DNA of 18,408 nt, taken from positions 1 through 18,408 of the forward strand of contig DJOW01000066.1 in NCBI GenBank assembly GCA_002437305.1, written 5' to 3'. The notes beneath the pieces are model-generated. The model was not told where the DNA came from, made no database searches, and saw nothing but the letters and a program-made list of their open reading frames with translations. The stretch is from Bacteroidales bacterium UBA6428. Its GTDB lineage: Bacteria; Bacteroidota; Bacteroidia; Bacteroidales; UBA932. The position numbers and the translations under genes were made by a program. This document shows positions 1 to 8,642 of this stretch, in pieces; within the stretch, counting starts at the first letter, position 1; each line of letters opens with the position of its first letter.

Positions 1-3000
1 GGCCGGTGATAGGGAAGCGGTCGATGTAGTGCCAGAAGTTTCGGGCGTAGCGGAGGCCGATCCGGGTGTCGTAGGGGAGCCAGAAGAAGTTTCCGAGATT
101 GACGGAGAGGTCGGCACCGACGCTGAACAGGTTCTCGCCCGTGACCGCTCCAGGATTGTAATGCAGCTTGCTGTCCCAGCTGAATGTCTGGTACGACCAG
201 TCGAAGAACGGAGTCAGCTCGAAGTTCTTGACGTAGGCCACCGGGCTGAGGAACGACCAGTCAACATCCGCGAAGGGAATCGCGTAGTCGACGGTGACCC
301 TCAATCTGGACTCCGAGCAGGAATTTATGATGCCCTTGAGGTTTGTGCCCGCGAATCCTCTCGGAATTGCTGTCAGCGCCCCTTCCATGACGCCGCCCTC
401 TTCGTATGGCCCGTACCATGCCTCCAAGGATGCGGTGAGCCTGAGTCCTTGCCGGGCTGTGAGCCCCGGCAAATAGCCGTAGGTGTAGAGGTAAGCCGTC
501 GGGGCGTAGGCGTTGATGTGGCCCGGCCTGAAGTGGAATCCCAGCTCGGCCCCGAATCCGAGCGAAGGGAAGACCTGCGACGGGGCTTTCTGCCTCATCA
601 CATAGCCTCTCAGGGACAGGTCCAGGGTCTGAAGCGGAGAGATGTGGTCTTCGCCCATAGTGCTGTAGGTCTCGGTCACCTCTTTCCCGTCCTTCTCCAC
701 AACGTGCTGGAGCAGGATCTGGTCATTGTACCGGTCGTTGGTGAATTTGTACCTGGCCTGTGGGATCAATCCCCGGCTGATCCCCCCTGACGAGAAGTTG
801 AACGGAATGTAGACCTTCAACCCTCCCTCAAAATAAGGCCTGCCGGTCAGAGTGCCTTTGTTGTGCAGACTGTACAGCTTCTCTTTGCTGACCTGGATTT
901 TCTGGATGTCAAGAGCGGCCCTGTCGTTGAAGTCGGCGGTGAACTCAAACACGGGGTAAAGTCCTGTGAATATGTACTTGAAGTGCCCGGAATGTCTCCA
1001 GCCGCCTTTCTTGTACGGATCCTCGTGCGCTCCGTAGCCTACCATCCCGTAGCCCGTGCTCAGCAGGTTCTGGAACAGGGCGGTGGCGCCAAGCGAGGCG
1101 GTCTTGTAGTAGTCGTCACCGCTTAAGGACTCGACATTGTCGTAGTTGAAGTAGACCGGCGCCCACGAGTGTACGTGCGGGAGCCTGATCTTTGAATATC
1201 TTTCCGTCCGCGAGAACTTAACCTCCGCAGCAATGGAGGCCGTGTCGCCAAGGGCGGTTTCCTGCGCCGTGAGCGCTTCCGCGACAGGGTATTTATGAAT
1301 ATCCTCGTAGCGGACTTCGGTCACGGGCAGGTCGCTTACCGCCGTGGCGTACATCATCCGGCCCTGTTTGTAGTCCTGTGGCCTGTCCGACGCAGCCAAC
1401 GAACTGTAGTACAGCGTGTCGGCTTCGGCGTTGAGGAAAGAGTCGCTGATGCCGTAGCGGGTTGAGGTCAGCTGGAACAGCTTGAGGTTGTCCACGTCCA
1501 ATGAATATAATTCCGTCACTCCCGTCCTGTCGCACAAAAATGAAAGGTGGGTGTCCTCGGAGGTTGACTGCTCGGATGGCAGACCGGTCTTGCTGCGGCT
1601 CTGGTCAGGCGACAGGCCACCGGACTTGCCGGAGTGACTTTCAGGGTCAACGACTGTTTCAGTTCCCCGGGCATTCCCAAGGGCCGGAATGAAGCCAAGA
1701 AGCGTCATGGTGACAGGCTGCGGCCTTAGCAATGTCCTGAGCAGGGTCTTGCCGTCAGAATCCACCCCCACTATCTCGTACACCCCCATTCCGTTTTCAG
1801 ACACCCCGATCGTAAACAGCCTTTTCCCTATCCATGCCGGTTCCGTGAACTGGAGGGAGTCCGGAGCGGTGTATGATTCCCTGACAGAGCCGTTTACTGC
1901 ATCGAGCAGGGCAAGGCGCGAGCCGCCTGAGTAAGGATATTCAGTGACAGCGATGACCTTTCCGTCAGGAGACGGAGCCGGATTGAAATAGCGTCCCTTT
2001 TTTGTCAGGTCGTGGACTTTTCCAGGCTTTGAGAGGTTAACATAACGGATCCGTGAGTGGCCTCCGAGTGTCCATCTGCGTCCCGCCACGGATTCGCTCC
2101 AGAACAACCTTCGCCCCTTGCCGTCAAGCGTCAGGTCGCTGGCGTATGACGGGAAGCTCCTGATTCTCTTTTCCTTGCCTGAGGATGCGTCCAGTCTTAC
2201 CAGACAGTTCGGGACAGCCAGACCGGACTTGAGCGAATATATTCCTGAACCATCCGCGATGACGCTTCCGGCGTATTCAGTGTGCATCGAAGGCTTCCGG
2301 GTGACTTGCCTTGACGGCATGAACGGCTCCCTGCGCGCGGCCTCTTCGCTCCACATCCGCTGGAAATTATCCTCTATGGTCCGGAAAGATTCCTTGAAAC
2401 TTTTTCCGCTGGCGTCCTTGACTGTTCTCTGAAGATTGAAGAACCCTCCCCATCTGGTGACACGGTCAAAGTACCTCTTTGTGAACAACGGATCATTGAA
2501 GAACACCCTTGATCCTGCGACTGTCATGTACCCTACCCTGTAGTAGTCAGGAGCATAACGCTTGTTCGAACCGTAGTACCACTTGTAGTAGTCCCGCCAG
2601 TCCCCGCAGTCGAACGCCGGCCTCATATATTCAAGAAAGTCGGCCTGCCGTCCGCGTCCGCTCCGGCTGAGCGCCGTCTCCGCCACAACCGCGTCACCTT
2701 CGAGAAACGCGGGTCCCGGGTATATTCCCGCGAAGGCTCCCGCCGCCATTTCACCGAAGAGCCAATGCAGGGCTTTGCCCCATCCGCCCGCCGCCCCGAA
2801 CTGCATTTGCGCCGCGTGCCGTCCCTCGTGGATCGCCAGATTCCGCACCCAAGGCATCGCCATCGGAGAGTAAGGGTCGTTGACTGTGAATATGTCCATC
2901 CTCCTCGGCGCCCATGTGACCGAGGCGTTCGGCACGATGTAGCGGCTGTGCAGCACGACCGGCATCTTCCCCTTGTAACTCTGCCCGATGAGGTAGCCGG

Positions 3001-3226
3001 ACGACCTTGCGTTGCGGATTCGGGCCTGCTCCAGTTCGGTTCCGTAAACCCTTGCAAGCGAGTCATTCCCTTCGGGAAAGATCAGCCTGAAGTTCTCCGT
3101 CTCCATCTGCCTCCACCGCAGCGCCGCCGGATCGCTTCCCGTCAGCGAGAACTGCGCGTCGGCCTTCCAACAAGCTATCGCGAGAAAGATTCCCACCGCC
3201 ATTATCTTGATTCCAGTCTTGGACAT
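1..3226 (-). CDS. Outer-membrane metalloprotease-like protein: HEGRH domain, beta-propeller, beta-barrel (3' end cut by window)
   Basis: An open minus-strand frame of about 1,075 codons runs without a stop from the start to base 1. The start chosen at 3226 gives a clean signal peptide (MSKTGIKIMAVGIFLAIACW, then KADAQ); an in-frame ATG at 3247 would add seven residues. Residues 133-137 read HEGRH (HExxH, bases 2816-2830), and FLEGDAVVAE at about 174-183 fits the downstream Glu ligand of a gluzincin zinc protease. Residues of about 310-630 carry TolB/PD40 beta-propeller signatures such as SPDGKVIAVTEY. From about 680 the chain alternates like an outer-membrane beta-barrel, rich in Tyr, Phe and Gly, and is nearly complete at the edge (ending near RNFWHYIDRFPIT). 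Inference: a surface- or periplasm-facing peptidase anchored by its own barrel; substrate unknown. A weak minus-strand -7 candidate, TATCTTTG, lies at 3355-3362. The gene is divergent from the lactonase. Confidence 0.8.
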   Translation of the reverse strand, partial: MSKTGIKIMAVGIFLAIACWKADAQFSLTGSDPAALRWRQMETENFRLIFPEGNDSLARVYGTELEQARIRNARSSGYLIGQSYKGKMPVVLHSRYIVPNASVTWAPRRMDIFTVNDPYSPMAMPWVRNLAIHEGRHAAQMQFGAAGGWGKALHWLFGEMAAGAFAGIYPGPAFLEGDAVVAETALSRSGRGRQADFLEYMRPAFDCGDWRDYYKWYYGSNKRYAPDYYRVGYMTVAGSRVFFNDPLFTKRYFDRVTRWGGFFNLQRTVKDASGKSFKESFRTIEDNFQRMWSEEAARREPFMPSRQVTRKPSMHTEYAGSVIADGSGIYSLKSGLAVPNCLVRLDASSGKEKRIRSFPSYASDLTLDGKGRRLFWSESVAGRRWTLGGHSRIRYVNLSKPGKVHDLTKKGRYFNPAPSPDGKVIAVTEYPYSGGSRLALLDAVNGSVRESYTAPDSLQFTEPAWIGKRLFTIGVSENGMGVYEIVGVDSDGKTLLRTLLRPQPVTMTLLGFIPALGNARGTETVVDPESHSGKSGGLSPDQSRSKTGLPSEQSTSEDTHLSFLCDRTGVTELYSLDVDNLKLFQLTSTRYGISDSFLNAEADTLYYSSLAASDRPQDYKQGRMMYATAVSDLPVTEVRYEDIHKYPVAEALTAQETALGDTASIAAEVKFSRTERYSKIRLPHVHSWAPVYFNYDNVESLSGDDYYKTASLGATALFQNLLSTGYGMVGYGAHEDPYKKGGWRHSGHFKYIFTGLYPVFEFTADFNDRAALDIQKIQVSKEKLYSLHNKGTLTGRPYFEGGLKVYIPFNFSSGGISRGLIPQARYKFTNDRYNDQILLQHVVEKDGKEVTETYSTMGEDHISPLQTLDLSLRGYVMRQKAPSQVFPSLGFGAELGFHFRPGHINAYAPTAYLYTYGYLPGLTARQGLRLTASLEAWYGPYEEGGVMEGALTAIPRGFAGTNLKGIINSCSESRLRVTVDYAIPFADVDWSFLSPVAYVKNFELTPFFDWSYQTFSWDSKLHYNPGAVTGENLFSVGADLSVNLGNFFWLPYDTRIGLRYARNFWHYIDRFPITG

Positions 3227-3336
3227 AAAGTCATATTCAAAAGTCATCTGCGAAGATAGTGATTTTACCATTAGATTTGATATGTAGGTGAATAAATGCT
3301 TGATAACTACTTGATAAATAACGTACAAGGATATCG

Positions 3337-3402
3337 TCTTTGGTTTGATTCCGCCAAAGATAAAAGTTTATGTTATTGATTGATAAAGTGTTGCATATCA
3401 CG
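3337..3402. repeat. Intergenic 66-nt element, copy 1
   Basis: This stretch aligns without gaps to 4629-4694 with 49 of 66 positions identical by my count. It opens with a perfect 7-bp hairpin, TCTTTGG (3337-3343) and CCAAAGA (3354-3360), with a 10-nt loop. The conserved tail includes TTATTGATT and ends in ATCACG. It sits between two divergent starts, so it is not a terminator for either gene, and it overlaps the -33 box of the lactonase promoter. Confidence 0.6.
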
Positions 3403-3421
3403 GTAAAAGTTGTTAATTTTG
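3390..3421 (+). promoter_or_regulatory. Bacteroidota-type promoter of the lactonase gene
   Basis: GTTG at 3390-3393, a 20-nt spacer and TAATTTTG at 3414-3421 match the TTTG / N19-21 / TAnnTTTG consensus of the Bacteroidota primary sigma factor. The predicted transcript start is about 3428, which leaves a leader of about 20 nt before the ATG at 3449. Confidence 0.6.
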
Positions 3422-3448
3422 AATATATTTGATGAAAAAACAGAAAAG

Positions 3449-4570
3449 ATGTACAGAAGAAAAGCAGATTTGTTGCCCTGCGGCGTGGCGGCGTTGATGT
3501 TGGCGGCGCTGACGGGGTGTGGAAGCGAGCCTTTGACGATGATTGTGGGCACTTATACTGATGGGTGTGCGAGCAGGGGTGTTTACAGCTACTTTTTTGA
3601 TCAGGAGAAAGGTGAGTTGGTCAGCGGAGATGGCGGAGACCGGTTCGCTGAGGCTCCAGGTGCTGTCGGCCTGGTGGAAGTGAGGAATCCATCTTACCTT
3701 ACTTTGTCGGCAGACGGGAAGTTCATCTATTCCGTCAGCGAGGTCGCGGACAGTTCCGCCTCGGCGGTAACGATGAGTCTTGACGCAAAAACCGGCGAGA
3801 TGCAACTGCTTGGCAGTGAGCCGACTGACGGGAAGGATCCGTGCTACGTCTCGACAAACGGAAAGGTTGTGATGACAGCCAATTACTCGTCCGGAAATGT
3901 CACGGAGTTTCCTGTTGGAGAAGACGGGCGGTTGCTGCCTCACGATTTCCTTTACGAGACAGGCCTTGGTGGACCTGACAGCACACGGCAGAGTCTGCCG
4001 CACGCGCATTGCGCGCTGTTCAACACCGCCGGTACGGAATTGTACGTGTCCGAGTTCAGCGCGGATGCCGTGGCAAGGTATGATGTGGCCACAAGGCAGG
4101 GGAGCCGCATTCTGCTTCCGTCGGATTTCGGCCCGAGACACATAATCCTCAACGCTGACGAAAGCAGGGCGTATGTCCTCGGAGAGTTGTCCGGAAAGGT
4201 GGCGGTCATTGACACTGAATCGGACAGCATCGTCCAGACCGTGAGCGCCGACACTGTCCACGCCAGAGGCAGCGCTGACATCCACCTCTCTCCCGACGGG
4301 AAATTCCTCTATGCCAGCAACAGGCTTAAGAATGACGGAATCGCCATATTCAAAGTTGATCCTGACGCGACTTTGATTTATGCCGGCTATCAGAACACAG
4401 GCGCTCACCCAAGGAATTTCAACATCACTCCGAACGGAAAGTTCCTGCTGGTCGCCTGCCGTGACAGCGGATGCATCCAGATTTTCCGCCGCGATGCCCG
4501 CACCGGCCTCTTGTCTGACACCGGCCGCACCATCGTCCTTGACAAGCCTGTCTGCATCGTGTTCCAGTGA
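3449..4570 (+). CDS. Lipoprotein lactonase, seven-bladed beta-propeller (6-phosphogluconolactonase-like family)
   Basis: A 373-residue protein. The frame is open further upstream, to a TTG at 3410, but the ATG at 3449 yields a textbook lipoprotein signal: basic MYRRK, a hydrophobic stretch, and lipobox LTGC with Cys24. The mature part shows repeated blade motifs of the PF10282 lactonase fold: GTYTDGCASRGVYSY, NPSYLTLSADGKFIY, HAHCALFNTAGTELYVSEF, GPRHIILNADESRAYVLGE, DIHLSPDGKFLYASNR and HPRNFNITPNGKFLLVACRD. The family includes bacterial 6-phosphogluconolactonases, which hydrolyse sugar lactones; a lipidated, exported copy points to a periplasmic or surface sugar-lactone substrate rather than the cytosolic pentose-phosphate step. 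It has its own promoter at 3390-3421 and is followed by a 285-nt gap. The family call is firm; the substrate is not. Confidence 0.85.
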   Translation: MYRRKADLLPCGVAALMLAALTGCGSEPLTMIVGTYTDGCASRGVYSYFFDQEKGELVSGDGGDRFAEAPGAVGLVEVRNPSYLTLSADGKFIYSVSEVADSSASAVTMSLDAKTGEMQLLGSEPTDGKDPCYVSTNGKVVMTANYSSGNVTEFPVGEDGRLLPHDFLYETGLGGPDSTRQSLPHAHCALFNTAGTELYVSEFSADAVARYDVATRQGSRILLPSDFGPRHIILNADESRAYVLGELSGKVAVIDTESDSIVQTVSADTVHARGSADIHLSPDGKFLYASNRLKNDGIAIFKVDPDATLIYAGYQNTGAHPRNFNITPNGKFLLVACRDSGCIQIFRRDARTGLLSDTGRTIVLDKPVCIVFQ

Positions 4571-4628
4571 TGGCCTTGAAAAATTGCGTGTTTTGTAAAT
4601 AATTGAAGGATAATGAATTAAACCCTTG

Positions 4629-4694
4629 TCTTTGGTGTAATTTTACTAAAGACATGAGTTTAATTTATTGATTTATAAGATGTTGAGAATCACG
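4629..4694. repeat. Intergenic 66-nt element, copy 2
   Basis: Second copy of the element at 3337-3402. Its hairpin is GTCTTTGGT (4628-4636) with ACTAAAGAC (4645-4653), which pairs over 9 bp with one G-U, so the stem is kept although the arm sequence has drifted. It lies about 58 bases after the lactonase stop and about 160 bases before the Na/Pi transporter. It could act as a terminator for the former, but copy 1 cannot, so a shared regulatory role is more economical. Confidence 0.55.
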
Positions 4695-4762
4695 CTCTCC
4701 TTTTGAGGAGGAAAGGTGTGTGTTGGTTGAGCATTACTGATGGGAAAGGACTTCTAGACAGA

Positions 4763-4794
4763 ATTGACAATCAAAGATCACCAACTTATTTTTG
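4763..4794 (+). promoter_or_regulatory. Bacteroidota-type promoter of the Na/Pi transporter operon
   Basis: ATTG at 4763-4766, a 20-nt spacer and TATTTTTG at 4787-4794 fit the phylum consensus. A second perfect -7 box, TAAATTTG, is at 4825-4832 but I see no -33 box at the right distance; it would give a very short leader before the ATG at 4856. Either or both may be used. Confidence 0.5.
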
Positions 4795-4855
4795 AACGAT
4801 TACTTAACCCAAAATATTTTTCAGTAAATTTGTAGGAACATTCTTAAGAAGATAG

Positions 4856-6589
4856 ATGCAGATTTTTCTACAGATTCTTACCCTGCTCGGAGCGATGGCG
4901 ATGTTCCTGTACGGAATGACCATGATGAGCGAGGGTCTTCAGAAGGCGGCGGGTGACAAGCTGCGGTCGTTTCTGGCGTCGATGACGTCAACGACTTTCA
5001 AAGGAATCCTTACCGGAATTGTCATCACGGCCCTCATCCAGTCCTCAAGCGGAACAACCGTGATGGTCGTCAGTATGGTCAACGCCGGTCTGCTCGCCCT
5101 GGGCAACGCCATAGGTGTGATCATGGGCGCCAACATAGGAACTACGCTCACGGCATGGATGATCTCCCTGTTCGGATTCAGCTACGACATCGGTGCGTTC
5201 GCCGTTCCGTTCATCGCCTTGGGCTTCTTCATGATGACCCTCAAGAGCAACCGGAACCGCAACGTCGGAGAGTTCATCATCGGATTCGCGTTCCTGCTGA
5301 TCGGTCTCGCCACGATGAAGGACTCGGTGCCGGATCTGAACCAGTACCCTGATGTCCTTGCTCTTGTGAAGAACCTGACAAGCTACGGCTTCTTCTCCGT
5401 GATCATATTCACCCTTGTGGGCGCCTTGATAACAGTGATCGTGCAGGCCTCCAGCGCCTCCCTGGCGCTCACGATGGTCTTCGTGGCGAACGGTTGGATC
5501 AACTTCGAGATGGCCGCCGCGATGGTCCTGGGAGCGAACATCGGAACCACGATCACAGCCAACATCGCCGCCACTGTCGGAAACTATTCGGCAAAGCGTA
5601 CGGCCATGGCCAACACCCTTTTCAACGTCATCGGTGTCGTGCTGGCGTTGCTGTTCTTCAATCCTCTGATGAGACTGGTCGGAGCGATGACAACCGCGAT
5701 AGGTTTCGACAATCCGGTCACTTTGTTCAATGGCTCAATCGCGGCGGACGGCTATTCTTTCGAGCAGCAAAACTCGATGCTTTACGGAATATGCATCCTG
5801 CACACAGTCTTCAACCTTTCCACGACCTTGATCCTTGTCTGGTTCATTCCTCAGCTTGTCAAGGCCGTCAACAGGATCATCCCGACCCCTAAGGGCGAGG
5901 AAGAGGTCTATCGCCTCAAGTTCATCCAGGGCGGGCCTCTCTCCACGGCGGAGCTTTCCCTCGACGAGGCCAAGCAGGAGATCATCCATTTTGCGGAAAT
6001 ATGTTGCCGTGAGGTCGATTTCATACGCAGTGCTGTGAGCGCGAAGACCCAATCCGAGCTGGAACCAGTCAATGAGAAACTTGTCAAGTACGAGGTCATC
6101 ACAGACAAGGTTGAATTCGAGATCGCATCCTACCTTAACGAGGTCTCCAAGGGTGACATAAGCGCGGTCTCGGCAATGAGGATCAAGTCGATGTACAGGG
6201 TGATCGGTGAGATGGAAAGCATCGGTGACTCGGGTGAGGCCATAGGCCGTATGATGAAGCGCGCCCTTGACTACGGCAAGACCTTCGATGACGGGATGGT
6301 CAAGAGGCTTGACAGGATGCTGGATCTTCTCGATGTGGCCTTCAAGGCGATGGTGGCTAACCTGAAGTCCCCGGCCTTGTTCCTCAAGGACATCTCCAAT
6401 GCCGAGGACGCGGAGTACAACATCAACGAGTACCGCAACAGCCTGCGCGAGGAGCAGATTGTCAACTTTGAGAAGGAAGGCTGCAACTACCAGACAGGAG
6501 TGTTCTACATTGACATCGTCCAGGAGCTTGAGAAGATGGGCGACTTTATCATCAACATTTCCCAGAGTCTGCTGGAAAAGAATGACTGA
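4856..6589 (+). CDS. Na+/phosphate cotransporter (NptA/PF02690 type) with C-terminal PhoU-like domain
   Basis: A 577-residue inner-membrane protein. Two inverted-repeat transport domains show the family's paired signatures: QSSSGTT at 62-68 with GANIGTT at 91-97, and QASSASL at 197-203 with a second GANIGTT at 226-232. Hydrophobic helices fill residues 1-340. From about 365 the chain becomes charged and helical (for example ELSLDEAKQEIIHFAE), matching the PhoU-like tail found in many bacterial Na/Pi symporters, where it is thought to sense phosphate status. The role is sodium-driven phosphate uptake or export control. The start at 4856 gives an immediate hydrophobic segment (MQIFLQILTLLGAMAMFLYG). 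Its TGA stop is two bases before the next ATG, so it is very likely co-transcribed with the lipoprotein gene. Candidate promoters lie at 4763-4794 and 4825-4832. Confidence 0.92.
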   Translation: MQIFLQILTLLGAMAMFLYGMTMMSEGLQKAAGDKLRSFLASMTSTTFKGILTGIVITALIQSSSGTTVMVVSMVNAGLLALGNAIGVIMGANIGTTLTAWMISLFGFSYDIGAFAVPFIALGFFMMTLKSNRNRNVGEFIIGFAFLLIGLATMKDSVPDLNQYPDVLALVKNLTSYGFFSVIIFTLVGALITVIVQASSASLALTMVFVANGWINFEMAAAMVLGANIGTTITANIAATVGNYSAKRTAMANTLFNVIGVVLALLFFNPLMRLVGAMTTAIGFDNPVTLFNGSIAADGYSFEQQNSMLYGICILHTVFNLSTTLILVWFIPQLVKAVNRIIPTPKGEEEVYRLKFIQGGPLSTAELSLDEAKQEIIHFAEICCREVDFIRSAVSAKTQSELEPVNEKLVKYEVITDKVEFEIASYLNEVSKGDISAVSAMRIKSMYRVIGEMESIGDSGEAIGRMMKRALDYGKTFDDGMVKRLDRMLDLLDVAFKAMVANLKSPALFLKDISNAEDAEYNINEYRNSLREEQIVNFEKEGCNYQTGVFYIDIVQELEKMGDFIINISQSLLEKND

Positions 6590-6591
6590 AT

Positions 6592-7563
6592 ATGACGAAA
6601 CGTCTGTTGGCATATTCATTGATAATGCTTTGCGCCTTGATAACCGTTGGGTGCAAAGGGTGCCGTGGCAGCAAGGAAGCTGCATTCCGGCCGCATCATT
6701 TCCCTTCGATGCCGGTGCCGCCGGCCGTGATCACCGAGCCTCGGGAGAAAACTGAATATGTCGCCTCGAACTATTGGGATGAGTTTCTGGCCAAGTCGTA
6801 TCCTTGTGATTCAGGTCTCGTGAACGGTGTCTCGGCTGATGAGGTTGAGAAGGCGTTGGGAACTTACGTGACTCTTCTGGAAAGAAGCTGTCCGATAGAT
6901 TTCGGCAGGAAGGCGATGGCTGATTTCTTCGACAAAGTGGAGAGATTCGAGGCCGCCGACACCTCCTCCAACGTGTTCGAGTTTTTTGAGGAGATGGTCC
7001 CCAAGTACCTCTACGACCCGAACTCCCCGGTGCGCAACGAAGATCTCTACCTGCCCTTCGTCTCACGCCTGGCTGTCTCGGAATATGTCGATCCTGACAT
7101 GAAGCCGGCCTATGACCATGATTCCAGGATGTGTTCTTTGAATATGATAGGGTCGCCTGCCGCTGATTTCATATTCACTGACCTGTCCGGCAGACGGCAC
7201 ACGCTTTACGGCATCAAGGCCGAGACCACTCTGTTGTTCTTCACCAACCCCGGCTGCCCTGCCTGTAAGGAGATCATGGAGAGCCTGACTTCGGACGGAA
7301 AGATCGCCGCTCTGGTCGCTTCCGGACGGCTTGCGGTGGCGAACATTTACATTGATAATGAGTTGGATCGGTGGCGTGAATATGCCTCCGTCTATCCTAA
7401 GGACTGGTACAACGGTTACGACCAGAGCTACATCATCCGTTCCGATGTCACCTATTGCGTTCGGGCTATTCCATCGCTTTATGTGCTTGATTCTGAGAAG
7501 AAAGTGATTATGAAGGACGCTCCTGTGGAGGTGGTCGTCCCTTATCTTGACAATCTTAAATAA
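6592..7563 (+). CDS. Thioredoxin-like lipoprotein with N-terminal DUF5106-like region
   Basis: A 323-residue protein with a lipoprotein signal: MTKRLLAYSLIMLCALITVG then Cys21. Residues of about 55-175 form a helical region that resembles DUF5106, a domain common in Bacteroidota next to redoxin modules. Residues of about 185-320 are thioredoxin/AhpC-TSA-like: GSPAADFIFTDLSG, an active-site CPAC at 222-225 within FFTNPGCPACKE, and a probable cis-proline in RAIPSLYVLD. It likely acts as a membrane-tethered periplasmic thiol-disulfide reductant or isomerase; the partner is unknown. The start is two bases after the upstream stop, and the octamer TGAATATG (6587-6594) spans stop and start. The DUF5106 assignment is from memory of the family and is less sure than the thioredoxin fold. 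Confidence 0.8.
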   Translation: MTKRLLAYSLIMLCALITVGCKGCRGSKEAAFRPHHFPSMPVPPAVITEPREKTEYVASNYWDEFLAKSYPCDSGLVNGVSADEVEKALGTYVTLLERSCPIDFGRKAMADFFDKVERFEAADTSSNVFEFFEEMVPKYLYDPNSPVRNEDLYLPFVSRLAVSEYVDPDMKPAYDHDSRMCSLNMIGSPAADFIFTDLSGRRHTLYGIKAETTLLFFTNPGCPACKEIMESLTSDGKIAALVASGRLAVANIYIDNELDRWREYASVYPKDWYNGYDQSYIIRSDVTYCVRAIPSLYVLDSEKKVIMKDAPVEVVVPYLDNLK

Positions 7564-7571
7564 CACTGAAT

Positions 7572-8624
7572 ATGAAGATCACCAAAGAACTTTGGGGCAA
7601 ATCCCCTGACGGAAAGGAGATATTCCTTTATACTATTGAGAATGAAAGCGGTTCGTTCGTGCGCCTTTCAAGCGTGGGCGCCGGGATCGTTTCGATTGCC
7701 GTGCCGGACAAGGACGGCAAGATCGCTGACGTGGTTCTGGGTTACCCGAAGGCTGAAAGCTATTTCGGGGATGGTCCTTGCGCCGGAAAATGCCCTGGAC
7801 GCTACGCCAACCGCATAGCCCTCGGAAAGTTCACGCTCGACGGGGTGGAATATTCATTGCCGATCAATAACGGCCCTAACCATCTGCACGGTGGTCCGGA
7901 CGGATTCCAGAATCAGGTGTGGGACAGCCGCATTGAGGGTGAAGCCGTTGAGTTCCAGTACTTTTCACAGGATGGAGAAGCCGGCTACCCTGGAAATCTT
8001 AAGGTCGTTGCTCACTACGAATGGAGCGAGGACGATGTTTTGAAGCTGACTTTCACGGCCCAGACCGACAAGGCCACAGTGCTCAATCTCACCAATCACG
8101 CCTACTTCAATCTGAACGGCGAGGGCAACGGGAATATCCTTGACCACGAGTTGAGACTCAACGCCGAGGTCTATCTGCCGACAGACGAGACTCTGATTCC
8201 GGTAGGGGAGCCGGACCCTGTCGCCGGCACTCCGATGGATTTCCGGGAGTTCAAGAAGATCGGAGCTGAAATCAAAGCTGACTTTCCGGCATTGAACTAC
8301 GGCAAGGGCTACGACAACTGTTTCATGATCAATGACTATGAGGCTGGCCAGCTTCAGACCGCGGCTCTGCTGTACTCTCCTCTGAGCGGCCGTCAGCTCG
8401 AGGTGCTGACCACCCAGCCTGCCGTGCAGATCTACACCGGCAACTGGCTTGAGGGCTGTCCTGCCGGCAAGTGCGGGCGAGGCTACCACGACTACGAAGG
8501 TGTCGCCATCGAGTGTCAGCACTGCCCGGATTCGCCTAACAAGCCGGATTATCCTACGACAGTGCTCCGTCCAGGGGAGACCTTCAGCGAGGCTGTCATC
8601 TGGGCGTTCTCGGTCAGGAAGTAG
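7572..8624 (+). CDS. galM: Aldose 1-epimerase (galactose mutarotase)
   Basis: A 350-residue protein of normal family length. Catalytic landmarks are all present: NHLHGG with His106, TNHAYFNLNGEG with His176 (the general acid), GYDNCF at 246-251, and the catalytic base Glu314 in GVAIECQHCPDSPNKPDYP. The arginine-containing GRYANRI segment at 76-82 is also kept. It interconverts alpha- and beta-anomers of galactose/glucose, feeding sugar catabolism in the cytosol; no signal peptide is evident. It starts 8 bases after the lipoprotein stop and the octamer TGAATATG (7567-7574) overlaps its start codon. It probably ends the operon that begins at 4856, since a strong palindrome follows its stop. Its link to phosphate uptake and thiol chemistry is not obvious. 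Confidence 0.93.
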   Translation: MKITKELWGKSPDGKEIFLYTIENESGSFVRLSSVGAGIVSIAVPDKDGKIADVVLGYPKAESYFGDGPCAGKCPGRYANRIALGKFTLDGVEYSLPINNGPNHLHGGPDGFQNQVWDSRIEGEAVEFQYFSQDGEAGYPGNLKVVAHYEWSEDDVLKLTFTAQTDKATVLNLTNHAYFNLNGEGNGNILDHELRLNAEVYLPTDETLIPVGEPDPVAGTPMDFREFKKIGAEIKADFPALNYGKGYDNCFMINDYEAGQLQTAALLYSPLSGRQLEVLTTQPAVQIYTGNWLEGCPAGKCGRGYHDYEGVAIECQHCPDSPNKPDYPTTVLRPGETFSEAVIWAFSVRK

Positions 8625-8642
8625 GTGGTTTGCATTTGGCGT

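Noticed and set aside
29..790. Plus-strand open frame of 253 codons
   Set aside because: It is antisense to the long minus-strand gene, whose frame encodes a coherent barrel. The plus-strand translation is Val/Pro/Arg-rich with no recognisable motif.
3410..3448. TTG at 3410 as start of the lactonase
   Set aside because: It lies upstream of the predicted transcript start and inside the promoter region; the ATG at 3449 gives a proper lipoprotein signal.
3413..4408. Minus-strand open frame of 331 codons
   Set aside because: It lies antisense to the lactonase gene, whose plus-strand reading has a lipobox and repeated propeller motifs; the minus reading has none.
5735..6685. Minus-strand open frame of 316 codons
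   Set aside because: Antisense to the PhoU-like tail of the Na/Pi transporter and to the start of the next gene; a mirror of high-GC codon usage, not a gene.
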